From NCBI GenBank assembly GCA_023101725.1, contig JALJCO010007056.1:1-64000 (forward strand): a stretch of 64,000 nucleotides of DNA, in the 5' to 3' direction. The notes beneath the pieces were generated by a model. That model was not told the DNA's origin. It ran no database searches and was given only the letters and a program-made list of their open reading frames with translations. The translations under genes and the position numbers were made by a program. Source of the DNA: Atherinomorus stipes. Taxonomy: Eukaryota > Chordata > Actinopteri > Atheriniformes > Atherinidae. Of the stretch, positions 1-12,353 are shown piece after piece; position 1 is the first letter of the stretch, and each line of letters opens with the position of its first letter.

Positions 1-41
1 GACAGACACTGACAGACAGACGGACAGACAGATAGACAGAC

Positions 42-78
<37 letters not shown>

Positions 79-165
79 TGTAGACAGACAGATACTTAGA
101 TAGACACTGACAGACAGACAGACACTGTGAGACAGACAGATACTTAGATAATAATAACCAGAAAA
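1..165. repeat. GACA/CAGA tetranucleotide microsatellite
   Basis: Near-continuous GACA/GATA-type tetramers with short interruptions such as a 'gacactgaca' motif. The array touches the window edge, so its true length is not visible. Confidence 0.95.
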
Positions 166-239
166 TTTCTGAAGAAATTTTGAATGCTGCCAATCTGCTA
201 CCCACGTCGAACAGAGCGGCAGCCATGTTACAAAGATGG

Positions 240-480
240 ATTAACAGACAGAAAGACAAAGCTGTGAGACAGACTGTGACACAGACAGAGAGGAGGAGAC
301 AGACTGTGAGTCGAACAGGAGACTGCTAGATAGACTGTGAATGAGACATAGACTGTGAGACAGACTGTTAGCGAGACAGAGACTGTGAGATACGACTGTG
401 AATGAGACATAGACTGTGAGACAGACTGTTAGCGAGACAGAGACCGTGAGGCAGAAAGACACAGACAGACAGAAAGATAG
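240..480. repeat. Degenerate CAGACTGTGAGA-type repeat
   Basis: Loose 12-24 bp repeats of the type 'agactgtgagacagactgtta', including a near-exact duplication of about 60 bp at 333-440. It probably derives from the adjoining tetranucleotide tract. Antisense frames read Val/Ser/Leu/Cys-rich but are not credible proteins. Confidence 0.8.
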
Positions 481-1640
481 ATCATCCACAGGACTGACAG
501 GAGGCCAAGACTGGTGAACAGAGGGTTCAAGGGGAGAGGAAGACTGAGAAAGGAAGCACAGACATGTTTGAATATAAAGAGAGAGAGTTCTAGTATTGAG
601 GACATGGTGAGACACCAAATAAGTGGACAGAGGGACAGTGATGATGTATTACAGTGTATTTGAATCTCAGTTTGATCATACATTGGTTTATAGATGAGGA
701 ATTAAGTCAAAGGTGAAACTAATTAACACAGCAGGGAGAACTGCTTGGGTTGTCATGACAACGCAGCACCTGTCTGTGTGTGTGTGTCACAGAATGTCAG
801 TTAATTTCAGTTAGAAACTTTATGCCTTAGTTTTCTATGGGAAAATGCCGAGTCGTCCACTGCGAGAAAACCGTAACAGATATCAAAATAATTTTTTCAC
901 CGTGAGCGCCATGAGGCTTTCAGGAACTCAGGAATGTATTTTATTTTATCCTAAGTGGAACAGAATTTAAATGGTGACAGTTTTAAGAATCAGGGCTTTT
1001 TGAGCTTTCCGTCTAGATTACAATGGAGAGATATAGGAGCAAAATGGTGACTTTCTAAGATTCCGAGAGCCGTAGTTCGAAAACGGTGCGTCTAAGCAAA
1101 AAAATGTGCGGAAGGATGAAATGAAGCCAACAAGATTTCCAACGTTTTGATGTAAAAATTATGTCTGTACGATGAACGGTGTGGGAGTTATGGCCATTTG
1201 TTTCAAAGTTGGAAATGCTTCAAAAGTTAGAGTGCGGCTAGAGTGCGGAGGGATTTTGGGATTTTTGGGATTTTTTCTAAAACGTAACTTACCATTGTGT
1301 CAAAACCGTAACAGATATGTACATGTCCTTTCACATGGTTAAAGTTTCAGCTTTCGTGACCCGTTTAAACTTTGAATGGTGTTTCTATGTTATGGTATGG
1401 CTGAGCTATAGAGGTCAAAAGTGACCTGGGTTCTTGTCTGTTTCCGACCAAATCCCATTCATTCCTATGGGACTGAAAATCGCAGTTTTTTGCGAATTGC
1501 GTGAACACCGTTTGAGTTTTGCGCGGACAAATGACAAGCACACCGATCCCGGCCGAGACGCACGTTTTGATATAACTTTTGTGGGGGTGCTGGCAAAGCC
1601 CTGGGACTAGTAGGCCGTCGAAAAACAGGGCGGAAACTGA
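481..1640. other. Non-coding stretch, probably part of an interspersed repeat
   Basis: I see no gene. From about 840 the text is dense in CpG ('aaaaccgtaacagatat' occurs near 870 and again near 1305) and runs straight into the 117-bp tandem repeat, so it is probably the body of one repeat unit. The family is not recognised. Confidence 0.4.
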
Positions 1641-2000
1641 ATAATAATAATAATAATCCGGAATAAACGGAGCAATAGTAATATGTTGCCAATGCTCTAT
1701 AGAGCATTGGCAGTATATTGCTCTAGAGCAATATACTGCCAATGCTCTATAGAGATTGGCAGCATAATAATAATACGGAATAAACGAGCAATAGTAATAT
1801 GTTGCCAATGCTCTATAGAGCATTGGCAGTATATTGCTCTAGAGCAATATACTGCCAATGCTCTATAGAGATTGGCAGCATAATAATAATCCGGAATAAA
1901 CGGAGCAATAGTAATATGTTACCAATGCTCTATAGAGCATTGGCAGTATATTGCTCTAGAGCAATATACTGCCAATGCTCTATAGAGATTGGCAGCATAA
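1641..2000. repeat. Three-copy 117-bp tandem repeat of nested palindromes
   Basis: Three copies with spacing 117 and 116 bp (shared 'cgg' anchors at 1659, 1776, 1892). Each copy contains two perfect palindromes back to back, one centred on CTATAG and one on CTCTAGAG, followed by a partial repeat of the first. An 'ataataata' tract with 'ccggaataaac' separates the copies. The function is unknown; the structure suggests a cruciform-forming satellite or the end of a DNA transposon. Confidence 0.9.
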
Positions 2001-2165
2001 AAATGTTTACCACAGGGAGCAACAGTTAAAACTTTCCCAAATCAAGATCATTAGTAAAATAACACGTCAAATCCCAGTGGAGTTAAGAGAGAGAGAAGAG
2101 GATGCAGGGCATGGGTAAGGCGGAGAGAAAAACGGTGGAGATTTAAACCGTTTCTTCCAACTGTT

Positions 2166-3162
2166 GTGATGGGCAATGTGAGATCGCTAGCTAACAAGAT
2201 GGACGAGCTTGAAGTGCTAACAAGGTCTCAGAAAGAGTACAGAGAATGCAGTATCATGTGTTTCACCGAGACATGGCTGCATGAACACATCCCGGACTGT
2301 AATGCGTCTGTACACGGCTTCAAAACGGGTCCGTGCAGACCGCAATAAACAGCTCAGCGGGGAAGCTAAAGGGAGGTGGAATTGCAGTGCTGGTCAATCA
2401 GCGCTGGTGCCATCCAGGACACGTCACTGTCAAGGAGAAGATCTGCACAAGAGACATTGAACTGTTAGCTGTGAGTTTCCGTCCATATTATTTACCCAGA
2501 GAGTTTGCCTGTGTTATTCTGGTAGCGGTTTATATAATACCAGGTACCGCACCAGAGACAGCCTGTGATGTCATCAGCTCCGTCGTGGCTAAACTACAAA
2601 CACAGCATCCAAACTCATTCATGGCGATCTCTGGAGACTTCAACAACGTCTCCTCTCTGCTATGTTACCAACTTTCCAGCAGTTTGTCAGCTGCTCCACC
2701 AGAAAAAATAAGATGTTAGACTTATTTTATGCAAATACAAAGAATGCATACAGCTCCTCTGCCCTGCCTCCTTTAGGAAGATCAGATCATAATCTGGTTC
2801 TTCTCACCTCCACCTACAAGCCCATCGTCTCGCCAGCAGCAGCCAGTCATTAGGAGGACGATTAAAACCTGGTCTACTGAGGCTGAAGATGCTCTGAGAG
2901 GGTGCTTTGAGGCCACAGACTGGAATGTCCTCTGTGAACCTCATGGAGATGACATCAACACCATGACTGAGTGTGTGACAGATTACATAAACTTCTGTGT
3001 GGACAACATCGTTCCAACAAGAACAGTGAGGTGCTTCCCCAATAACAAACCCTGGATCACCAGTGACCTGAAAAAGCTGCTGAACATCAAAAAGAAAGCT
3101 TTCAGGGATGGAGACAGGGAGTTACTGAAGACCACACAAAAACAACTGAAAACACAGACTAA
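2166..3162 (+). pseudogene. LINE endonuclease domain, frameshifted
   Basis: Conceptual pieces in order are NVRSLANKMDEL, CFTETWLHEHIPD, RDIELLAVSFRPYYLPREF, ISGDFNNVS, LPPLGRSDHNLVLL and NNKPWITSDLKKLL. GDFN and SDHN are hallmark boxes of AP-type endonucleases, which nick target DNA for LINE insertion. Frame changes near 2335, 2680 and 2850 break the frame. The protein continues at 4775 after the inserted transposon: one TAA copy at the junction keeps the lysine-rich linker in frame. Confidence 0.85.
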
Positions 3163-4771
3163 AGGCCTTTTCACACCAGGACTGATGCAAATAAACGGCA
3201 CGAAAATGCGAATAATTCGGGGGAGAAATATTAGCGCATTTGTCTGTACACACCTGCTGTGACGTGAAATTACGAAGATGCAAAAACAAACTCGCATTTG
3301 TTACTCCAGAGGAACGTGAGCACATGTAGCAGTGACGGAGGGAGAGGTGGCTGCAGGTAAACTTCTGGATGCTGAAAAACAGCTGATCTCACCGTGGAGA
3401 TGCCAAATGGGGATTTTAAATAGAACACATGTAGCTCATAACCTCAAATGGCTACAAAATATAGGGAAAACACTGCTACCCCCCAACCCCCGTTTGCCAA
3501 ACAAGAGTGCTGCGACACAAAGGTGATAACACCTGAGCCATAATGATGCAGTAACAGCGACAAAGTGACACGTCTCTTTTTTTCCTTTCTCTTTTTGCTT
3601 GGGACCAGCTCTGTGACGGTCAGAGCGCCTTCTCTGATTGGTGGATTGTGTATCTGCCGGATGCGAATATTAAGAAAATCGACCTCAGTTCGAAAAATTA
3701 AACGTCGCAAAATCGCAAGGCGGAATTTTGTCACTGATGTGAACGCTCCCGTCGACTTAACGTTAATCACTGCATTTACATGCAGCCAATAACTCTTTCA
3801 TAACCGGAAAATTAGCAATAACCCGGTTGCGCACGGCCATGTAAACACTAGCAAAAACCTGAAAATGCTCATTTTCGGGTTTTAAAAAACCAAAATATTA
3901 CCCCTGGGTTACTCCTTTTCTAACCGGAATATTTGGTCATGTAAACGCTTATTGGAATTTCTCCATTGAAAGTAATATTTAATTGTGTTTTGCGCATGCT
4001 CTACCTGCAAGTATTTTTGTTGTTTTAAATAAACGACAGGGATTATTTTGTACCAGCGATCCATCAGTGCTCTGCACAGCTTGCTAGTTTATATATAACC
4101 ATGGCAACACGCATCCCGAGAGGAGCTGCTGTGCAAACAGTTACTTCACAGGGCTCCATCACTCATCTGGCAAAGTTTGGTGAAGGCGTGACAGGAAAAT
4201 TCCCTGACTCCAGCCTGAGTCAGTTAACTTCATCACTGCAACCGTTCCCACCAGCCCTGACTGAGACCTTCATCTGTCCGGGGGACTGGTGGAAACGCAA
4301 AGCATGGATGTGCAGCTCCAGCTCCGAGCTGCATTTCCAGCACACGTTCTCTCCTTCTATGACCCGACAAGTAGCTACTGCTGGTGGGTCAGTACCAGCA
4401 CTCCGGACTGCAGTCAAGCCAGCCGCCTCTCGCGGATCCGCAGTCAAGCCAACCGGCGTTATTTCGGCTGTAACTCTGAAACTTGGCTGGCCTGACCGCA
4501 GTGGCTCCGGATGGTTCATTATCCACCATCATCATGACGTTCTCCGTGCATCGTGGTTTGGGTCGAGATATTCCAATTGATTTCAGTAATCATGTATACA
4601 GGAGTAACTCTGTCTGCTCACGCATGGAAACGGATTATTCCTGATCTTTCAGAAACCGGAATATTGACCTTAACCCGAATTTTGATGGCATGTAAACGAA
4701 GTCAATTTGATTCAAGCTTTTGCCGTGCAAATCTTTTGGACGAAATATTCGGAGTAGGTGTGTAAAGGCCT
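3163..4771. mobile_element. PIF/Harbinger-like element with TAA target duplication
   Basis: The ends are imperfect 15-bp inverted repeats (AGGCCTTTTCACACC left, AGGCCTTTACACACC as right-end complement, one mismatch). They are flanked by TAA at 3160-3162 and 4772-4774. Removing element plus one TAA restores the LINE linker reading frame. A 3-bp TWA duplication is typical of PIF/Harbinger. No transposase is recognisable; the 159-residue frame at 4101 matches nothing I know, so this is probably non-autonomous. The motif CATGTAAAC recurs inside near both ends. Confidence 0.8.
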
Positions 4772-4774
4772 TAA

Positions 4775-6450
4775 GAAGTGCAAGGAGGACTACAGGAAGA
4801 AGTTGGAGAGCAGCTCCAGCAGAACAACGTAAGGGATGTGTGGTCATGAAGAATGAAGAAGATCACAGGCTTTAAGTTAAAGGGGGACCAGACTGATGGA
4901 GGTCTGGACAGAGCTAATGAACTGAACATGTTCTTCAATAGGTTCAGTTCCCCCCTGCTGTCAACCCAACACACCACATACCCTCCATGAGCCCACAGCT
5001 TTCCTGTCCCACCTCCACTCTGTCACCCTGCACCTCAGTCATGGACCTGAACACAGCCTCCTCTCCCCCACATCAGGAGATCCTGAGACCTCCTCTTCCT
5101 CCACATCAGGACATCCTGAGCCCCCCCCCTGTCCACATCAGGACATTCTGAGACCTCTTCTGTCTCCACCTCCAGCCTGACTGTCTCCTGCAACCAGGTC
5201 AAGAAACAACTAGAGAAACTGAACCGGAACAAGGCTGCAGGTCCAGATGGTGTCAGTCCCAGAGTTCTCAAGACCTGCTCAGAACAACTATGTCCGGTTC
5301 TCCAGCACCTTTTTAACACCAGCCTGAGACAGAACAGAGTTCCTGTGCTGTGGAAAACATCCTGTCTTGTTCCAGTCCCTAAAAACCTCAACCAGCTGAA
5401 CCAAATGACTACAGACCAGTTGCTCTGACATCTCACATCATGAAAGTCCTGGAGAGACTCTTACTGGCTCACCTCAACAAGCAAGTCAACACCTTTCAGG
5501 ACCCATTACAGTTCGCATATCGTAATGGGCTTGGGGTTGAAGACGCCATCATCTTCCTGCTTCAGAGAGCCCACTCTCATCTGGACCAGTCAGGCAGCAC
5601 TTTGAGGGTCATGTTCTTTGATTTTTCAAGTGCATTTCATACTATTCAGCTGCTTTGCTATGTCAGAAGCTCCATAACTTCCAGGTGGATCCCTCCACAA
5701 CCACCTGGATTTACGACTACCTCACAAACAGACCACAGTTTGTGAGACTGAAAGGTTGTGTGTCTGAGATGGTGGTCAGCAGCACTGGAGCACCACAAGG
5801 GACTGTACTCTCACCATTCCTCTTTACACTGTACACCTTAGACTTCCAGTACAACTCTGATCCTGTCATCTGCAGAAATACTCTGATGACTCTGCAGTTG
5901 TGGGGTGTATCAGTGATGGACAAGAAGCCGAGTACAGGGAACTGGTCAACCACTCTGTGAAATGGTAACAATCAGCTCATCTTAAATACCAGCAAGACTG
6001 GTAGAGGAGGTGGAGGTGGTGGAGAATTACAAATACCTTGGGGTTCAACTGGACAACAGTTTCATCTGGCATTTCGTCTGGAAATGCAACACTGACTACA
6101 TCTACAAAAAAGGTCAGAGCAGACTCTACTTCTTTAGGAAGTTGAAATCATTCAACGTCTGCACCAAGATGTTGCAGATCTTCTATAAGTCTGTTGTAGA
6201 AAGTGCAATCAGCTTTGCAGCCATCTGCTGGGGCAGCAGCATCAGAACCAGAGACATGAAGAAACTAAACAAGCTGATCAAGAAAGCTGGTTCTGTGCTG
6301 GGGATAACTCTGGAGCCGCTGGAGCTGATCGTTCAAAAAAGAATGCTGCACAAGCTGATGAAGATGATGGAGGATTCTTCCCATCCTCTCCACAACACGG
6401 TGAAGAGTCAACAGATTGTTCAGTGGGAGGCTGCGTCAGGTTCGCTGTAG
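4775..6450 (+). pseudogene. LINE reverse transcriptase, multiply frameshifted
   Basis: Pieces include KVLERLLLAHLNKQVN, DPLQFAYRNGLGVEDA, FFDFSSAFHTIQ and GAPQGTVLSPFLFTLYTLDF, followed by a degraded active-site box (the usual aspartate pair survives only as a DDS-like remnant in another frame near 5885). NYKYLGVQLDNSF and a long thumb region follow to 6450. The order matches a non-LTR reverse transcriptase used in target-primed insertion. Frame breaks occur near 5420, 5650, 5890 and 5960. It cannot encode an active enzyme. Confidence 0.85.
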
Positions 6451-6690
6451 GACAGAGATACAGAAATTCATTCTTGCCAGCAGCCATCACCCTGAAGAAC
6501 AAGACTGACTGACTGGGTTATTATTGTGATGTTATTACTTCATATGTTATATTGTTAAAAACAACAACAACAACAACAAAAACAAAAAAAAAAGAAAGAA
6601 AGAAAAGAGTGAGCTTCTTGAAATGTTGAATTTCCCTTCTGGGATAAATAAAATATTTTTCATTTCATTTTTTCATTTTCATTTCATTTC

Positions 6691-7360
6691 ATGTGCCGGC
6701 TGGCCTCCGTGTCATCAGAGCAGAGATGTTGTGGACAGAGTTGAAGGGAGAGTGTGACTGTATTCGCTTATCCACAGCATTTCCTGATCATTTTCCTAGA
6801 TTACACCACTCTTCAAAAGACCACTAAGTGAGTCAGGACCCACTCGTAACCCAGAAGGGAAGCAGAGTGCAACCCAACCAGCAGGCTGCCACCTTAAAGG
6901 AGCCCCTGTCACAAACTGTCAGTAAATTAAGAACTATTTAAAAGAAATCTATGTGCACACTAGGATCCAATAGAATGACAAGCAAACACTTATGAATATA
7001 ATTGAAATAAGTCAACTCATCGTGCCCAGGTCTGACGACGTGACTTTCTCATGGGGGCTGAGTATTTGAACCTCCCACAAGGCTGGAAGGCGTCACGGCT
7101 GTTCAGATGGACCAGACCGAAGAATAAGTTTGGCAGGATGATGTCTGGAGTCACCAAGAAGTGGAGAGATGCTCAAAGACTATGGCGAGGCACTCACTAA
7201 TCCCCTGTCCCTAGCTATCTAAAGGAGGTGTCAGGCCTCCCCTCCAAACCAGCAGGACGCAGCTCCCCTAATCAGCTGTCTTCACTGCCGGCAGCACTAA
7301 AAGCTGCGAACAGCACTCACCCGCTTTGGTGCCACACCGCAATCACAGCTCAGGGTAACC
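6691..7360. other. No gene seen
   Basis: Unremarkable sequence after the LINE tail. Short stretches could be old repeats, but no coding potential, inverted ends or RNA gene was found. Confidence 0.5.
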
Positions 7361-7368
7361 GTTTCTCT

Positions 7369-9373
7369 TGGGGATGTCCCAATCTGATCACGTGATTGGA
7401 AATCGGGCCCGATCACGTGGTTTCAGATTCAATCGGAATCGGCTATTACATCCAGATCAGGTATCGGAAAAATGTTTTCTTTACATTGACACAGCAGCAG
7501 CAGGCTGCCGTGGCCAACGTTGCCCCTCTCTTTGCTGGGAGATGTGCCCCGACGGCAGCATCTCTTTTTCCTCTGCGTGATTCTCCTGTCAGTTATGGTA
7601 TTATGACCAGCGGTTGGTTTGAGTCTGCCTCATATGAACCTCTGGAGTCCCACATGCAGCCCAGTGCTGTATGATGCAGCATCATCGGGCAGTACAGGGT
7701 TAAATGTAACGCAGCAGCAGCTGTTCATCCAGACAATAAAGTGAAAGCGGCTGTAGCGCTGAACTGAGCAAAGTTCTGAAAGTTTGATCCATTTGTCAAA
7801 GCATGCGACAATAAATTCATCATAATATGTAACAATCCATTCATATTTGGTGACACAACGTGACGATGTGCTGGTCTAACATTACTGGTCTAACGTTACT
7901 GGTACAGCGTGTGCACCAGTTTGACAGGGCTGCTGCTGTGTGACGTGACCAGCCACAGGCTCAGAGTGACAGAAAAAAAAAAGAAAAAGAATGCTGGTTA
8001 AACCGTGTCTGCTGTTACTTAGTGGGTAAAAATGAAGTACACATTAAATTATCTGTTGTTTCAGTTTATTTAAAATCTACATTGTTGGTTTTATTTGCTG
8101 TCTAACAGATAAAGAACTGAACGTTCCCATGCTTTAGAGAAAAAACCAAATAGTTTCCTTTGTGATTTCCACAGATATTCATAAATGATCAATTCCTCAT
8201 TAATTGGGTGTTAGTTGGTATAGAAATGTATGCTAAATATCGTTTTAAAAATGTGATTGAAAGAATGTAGTTAATTAGAGGTGATGTTATAATAAAGTAA
8301 AATAAGAATAGATAAAAGGAAAATTTATAACAAATGTGACATCTCTTGACTCCCTAATTACACCTTCAAGCTATGATTTAAAGAACTCAGTAACTTTTGC
8401 ACCTCAATAAATGCTTTTCGGAATTCCTGTGGGGCTAAACAAAGTGTTTACGGAGCGATTTGGTGTTTCCCCCCCTCCTGCCGGTTTCTCTGGCCTGTGA
8501 ACAGCACTTGCAAGTCTGCCTGAGCCGACCCGACACAGAACTTGCGACAATAGAAACCGCTGTGCGGCACTCAGGTCCCCTATCTACCGAGCTGCTTCCA
8601 GCTCTGATTTGAACCAGACTACCAGCGCTAATTCAAAGAAAACATTTCTTTAACTTCCCACTACCTAAACACGGCTCCTGGCTCTCATAACCAACTCTTT
8701 GCTGGACCAGAGTGAAGAACCGATTCACGTAGCTGCGCTGCCTGGGCGCCGGGTGAAGCATCACTGCTTCAGGCTCAGTAATCACTTGTCATGTCCGCAT
8801 AAAGTAAATAAAAGTTTGTATTCTTACCTGCTGCCCGCCAACACCAGAGAAAAATATAATCCACGGCATATTTACCCACAAAAACGCAGGTAAAACGTCC
8901 CATTGCAGGAGAGACAGGACTTTGCTTTGAGCAGAGGGAGACGAGGTGCTGCTACCAACGTAGCAAAGTAGCATCAACAAGCTAGTAAACGCTTACAAAT
9001 ATATCCAGGGATCAAAATAGAGGAAAGACAGGTAGAGAAGCCGTCTGTGTGCTGTGGGGGTGAAGGGGGGTACGAACTTTACGACAGTGAAAGGACGCCA
9101 CTAGGGGGAGCCCTGAGCTGAAGTTACTGAGTTCTGCTTTAAATTAAAAAGGATTCAGAATCAGATCAGGCTGGTGTGTTTATGACCCCCCTCTCCGACC
9201 AGTGGTATCACCACGGCTACAGCATGCTGTAGGGAAACACTGTATCTCTCTTTTTCTGTTTAATTTTTATTTCATTACAGAAGTATCGGATCGGGTCTCT
9301 GTATTGGCCGATCCTCAAAATCCAATGACTCAGACTCGGAATTGGGACAGAAAACCTAATCGGGACATCTCTA
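7369..9373. mobile_element. hAT-like element with 8-bp target duplication
   Basis: The ends are TGGGGATGTCCC and, as complement, TAGAGATGTCCC, flanked by identical GTTTCTCT at 7361-7368 and 9374-9381. Eight-bp duplications and YAGRGATG ends are typical of hAT elements. Subterminal 'atcggaatcgg'/'tatcggatcggg' motifs occur at both sides. No transposase frame remains, so it is a 2.0-kb non-autonomous or decayed copy. It contains a second, TTAA-flanked element. Confidence 0.88.
8382..9138. mobile_element. TTAA-flanked element nested in the hAT copy
   Basis: The ends are AGAACTCAGTAACTT and complement AGCAGAACTCAGTAACTT (two-base gap), flanked by TTAA at 8378-8381 and 9139-9142. TTAA target choice is the mark of piggyBac-type transposition. 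There is no transposase. It is younger than its hAT host. Confidence 0.65.
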
Positions 9374-9381
9374 GTTTCTCT

Positions 9382-9779
9382 CATCTGGCTCCCACACCAA
9401 ACTCTCTCCAACTTTCTCCTTCCTCCTCCCCTCTTTATCTCCTCAGGTCACAGACAATTGGGTTCAACCACTCTGCACAGGTGTTCGACATCACTGATCA
9501 GGTCTCCGCCAACAGACTCACACTACAGTACCATCCAGACAAGATGCCGCTCCTGCACCTTGTCTCTGGGTAGAAAAGATGTCATCCGTTTCGTTGAGAG
9601 ACCAGCCGACCAGATCCATGGTTGAAGTTTTAGGATTTAGGAGGAAAATGCAGAGAGGCTCCAAGATGCAACAGGACAAAGATGCAGGCGGGCAAGAAGG
9701 GCAGGGAGGGAGCAGAGAGCACGTCTACACTCACTGTGAGCTGGATGAAAAGAAGAAAAAAAGGGGAGGGGGGGCGTGA
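9382..9779. other. No gene seen
   Basis: Sequence just right of the hAT element. Short frames reach only 66 residues and look random; 'aaaaggggaggggggg' ends the stretch. Confidence 0.4.
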
Positions 9780-9895
9780 GGGGGATGAATTTTTTTATAA
9801 CTCATCCATTAAGTTGTTATTTTATCCTGAAATTACACATAAGTAAGGGCATGTCTTTTTGACTGACATGCGGCAGACAAGCCGGCGTGCCGACC
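9780..9895 (+). repeat. Interspersed repeat family A, copy 1
   Basis: The stretch with 'tataactcatc', 'gaaattacacataa' and 'tttttgactgacatgc' recurs in opposite orientation at 30365-30500 with strong similarity. Two copies in one window mark it as a dispersed repeat of unknown class. Confidence 0.7.
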
Positions 9896-11877
9896 GCTTG
9901 CTCCTTGAGCACTTCAAACACTGTTTTTGAGTGTGTAGTGTGATTTATGGTGTCATTTAGGCAAAAAATTCAGTGCACTGAAAGAACCAGGATGTTGCCC
10001 TAATAACGGCCAAAAATGAAGTGCAAAATGAAGCACATTACTCGCACTAAACGGACGCCATCTTGCTGACGTAGAGGAAGAGGCGCTGGCTTTTGAACTG
10101 CCATCAGAGTTGAATAATGGCGGTGAACAAAGCGGTGGCAACCACTGCTGCATCGGAGGTGGTATTGTACTGATTTAAGTAATGTTTATGAAATGATTTA
10201 GACATAATTCCGTTATTGCCCACTAACGAGTTAGCACACGTTAGCGGGCAATGCCAGTCCGTCACTTCCTGCAAGTGCAGTGCTCTACTTGGGTCAGCAT
10301 TTGGCTACAATGGTGTGCACTACAGACGAAGTACACAGTGCGGATGCACTGAATTCCAGTGCACTTGGGCAAGTGTGCGGTTTGAGACAGGCTCCTAGTT
10401 AGCTCCTTGTTTGCTCTCAGTCAGTGGCGGTTGGTCATTAGAGGGCACCAAAGCGCCCAACACTCACCAGTCCCCTCAAAGAAGAAAAAAGAAATCAATT
10501 AAAAATTAACATTAAAATAAATTGTTTCTAAATATATAGGTATATTTTTTTAGTTCAGCAAGATAAATATTATGAAGTTTTAAGTAAAGTTGTCATGTTT
10601 ATCTGTTTTCTAAAGTTACAGATTGATCACGTTTCCTCTGTAGGGTGCAAAAATCTTTACCCAAAGACTCCCATATTAAGCTGTACATGCGCAGTTGCTT
10701 CTCTGGTTGGAAGCGCCCAGAGCTGAATGATAAACTGTTAATAGACCTGAATTCAGCTGGATTTACAGATCCCATCCCCCCACCCTTCATACGCCACAGG
10801 GTGACGTCACTTTCGTCTGAAGGGAAACGAGTTTCAGCAGGAGTTTTAAACAGATAAGAGAAAAAGAAGCAAAGTGGAGAAAGACAAACTCAGTAATTCC
10901 ATGAAGTCCATTAAACAACACCATTTAAGAGGAGGACGTTTCAGGAGAAGCTCGGACCTGATCAGCCGGACCTTGTAATCAATTAGCAGTCCAGAGAGAG
11001 ACAGCGACAGTCGGCTAACTGGATGTAGCGATGCTGCTTCATTCTGCTTTCAGAGTTAAACGCCAGGATCAGAGCCAGCGTGACTCAGACAGTCACGACT
11101 GATTTAAAGCACTTTTCAGAAAAGCAAAGAAATATGAACAAAATGGGATCCACATGCAAAATGCACTTTTACATGTGGAAAAATCGGCTGAGACTGGCCC
11201 AGCAGGTACTGATGGAAAGATGATGAAGCCCCTGTTAGTGTACTTGTGTAATAAGCTTAAACCTGCACCATCCTCCACTCCTGTTATTCTGTCTGACTCT
11301 ATAAAGTATGAACAAGGTGACGTGATACAAAACCAGCGTTATAATGGCCAAATTATTGTTTGATAAAAACAATCATAAATCAGGTGAAAAATATAATGTA
11401 AGAAATGCAATTTATTTATCTTTATTAAGTCTGTACTGTTTTCAAGTACAAGTAAGGCTGACCCCATACTCAAGCCATACCATAATTATAAACTTCTTTC
11501 TACAGGTTTAATAATCTGGATGTAGATATCAGCAACATGAAAATCAGTGCTGCTGAATTATGCTGTTCATAAACTCAGTAATCTCCCTGTGACAACATTA
11601 CAGTGTTATAGGACGTGATAACAGTTAAATCATTTAAACATCATACAAGTATAAATAGCTGCATGCTGTGATGTCATGTTGCAATTCCAATCTTCATCAC
11701 AGATTAATTTCTATAAATGACTGAAATGTGGTGATTTAAAATAACCCTGAACTGGTAGCGGTACAGAAAATGAATGACTGACTGACTGAAATGTGGTGAT
11801 TTAAAATAACTTTTGGAACAGAAATGTTTCTTTGTTTCCTTAAATCTTCTCTGGGCTCAGTCTGAGTGTAACGCAGG
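9896..11877. other. Non-coding stretch, no confident feature
   Basis: Short repeated words such as 'cagtgcactga' occur in both orientations between 9965 and 10360, suggesting an old inverted-repeat element whose ends I cannot fix. 10430-11877 is AT-rich with a direct duplication of 'gactgaaatgtggtgatttaaa' near 11719 and 11788. No exon or RNA gene was recognised. Confidence 0.35.
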
Positions 11878-11881
11878 TTAA

Positions 11882-12349
11882 AGGGACTTGAGGCAAGATT
11901 AAGAAAGGAAACTCACGACTGGAGCTTCAGGTAACTGCAGCCACGAGCCAAGCCGTCAAGGGAGCACAAACTGAAGCTATAATGTTGTTTACCACGCTAT
12001 TTCTTCGTAGTTACACTTTTTAGTGTCTTTCAGTTGATCTGGATCATTTGCTGACGGCAGAAGAATCCATAACTATCGCTTACTGTGTTTTTATTTACCG
12101 CGACCATCTTCTTCCTGGATCAAAACTGCGGAAGTAGCGTCATTTGACGTCACGTGCACAGGGCAGTGCGGGAACTTCGGACACCGAATTGCAGCGCATT
12201 TTGCAACACACAGCCTGTTCAAGGCAACGGAGAGAAACACGGGTGGAAACGTTTTTTTTTTGGTATTTAGCGCTTCATCACCCATTAGTATGAAAAAAAT
12301 GGACATGCATGTTTGTTTTGTTTTTTTTTCATTCCTGCCTCTAGTCCCT
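11882..12349 (-). mobile_element. TTAA-type MITE, family B, copy 1
   Basis: The inverted ends are AGGGACTTGAGGCA and, as complement, AGGGACTAGAGGCA. TTAA lies at the left (11878-11881) and TTCA at the right (12350-12353), taken as a mutated TTAA. The internal sequence aligns in reverse with copies at 23365 and 28359. Confidence 0.8.
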
Positions 12350-12353
12350 TTCA

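Larger units (their letters stand above)
2100..6690 (+). mobile_element. Degenerate L2/Jockey-like LINE interrupted by a DNA transposon
   Basis: Apurinic-type endonuclease sequence comes first (from 2166), then a linker, then reverse transcriptase (about 5165-6450), then an A-rich 3' end with 'gggataaataaaat' and an ATTTC microsatellite tail. Order and wording match fish L2/Jockey-group LINEs. Several frameshifts and stops make it dead. The clade assignment is from recall of family motifs, so L2 versus Rex1 is not settled. Confidence 0.85.

Noticed and set aside
4101..4580. 159-codon frame inside the Harbinger-like element
   Set aside because: No similarity to transposase or Myb-like ORF, and it overlaps an equally open antisense frame.
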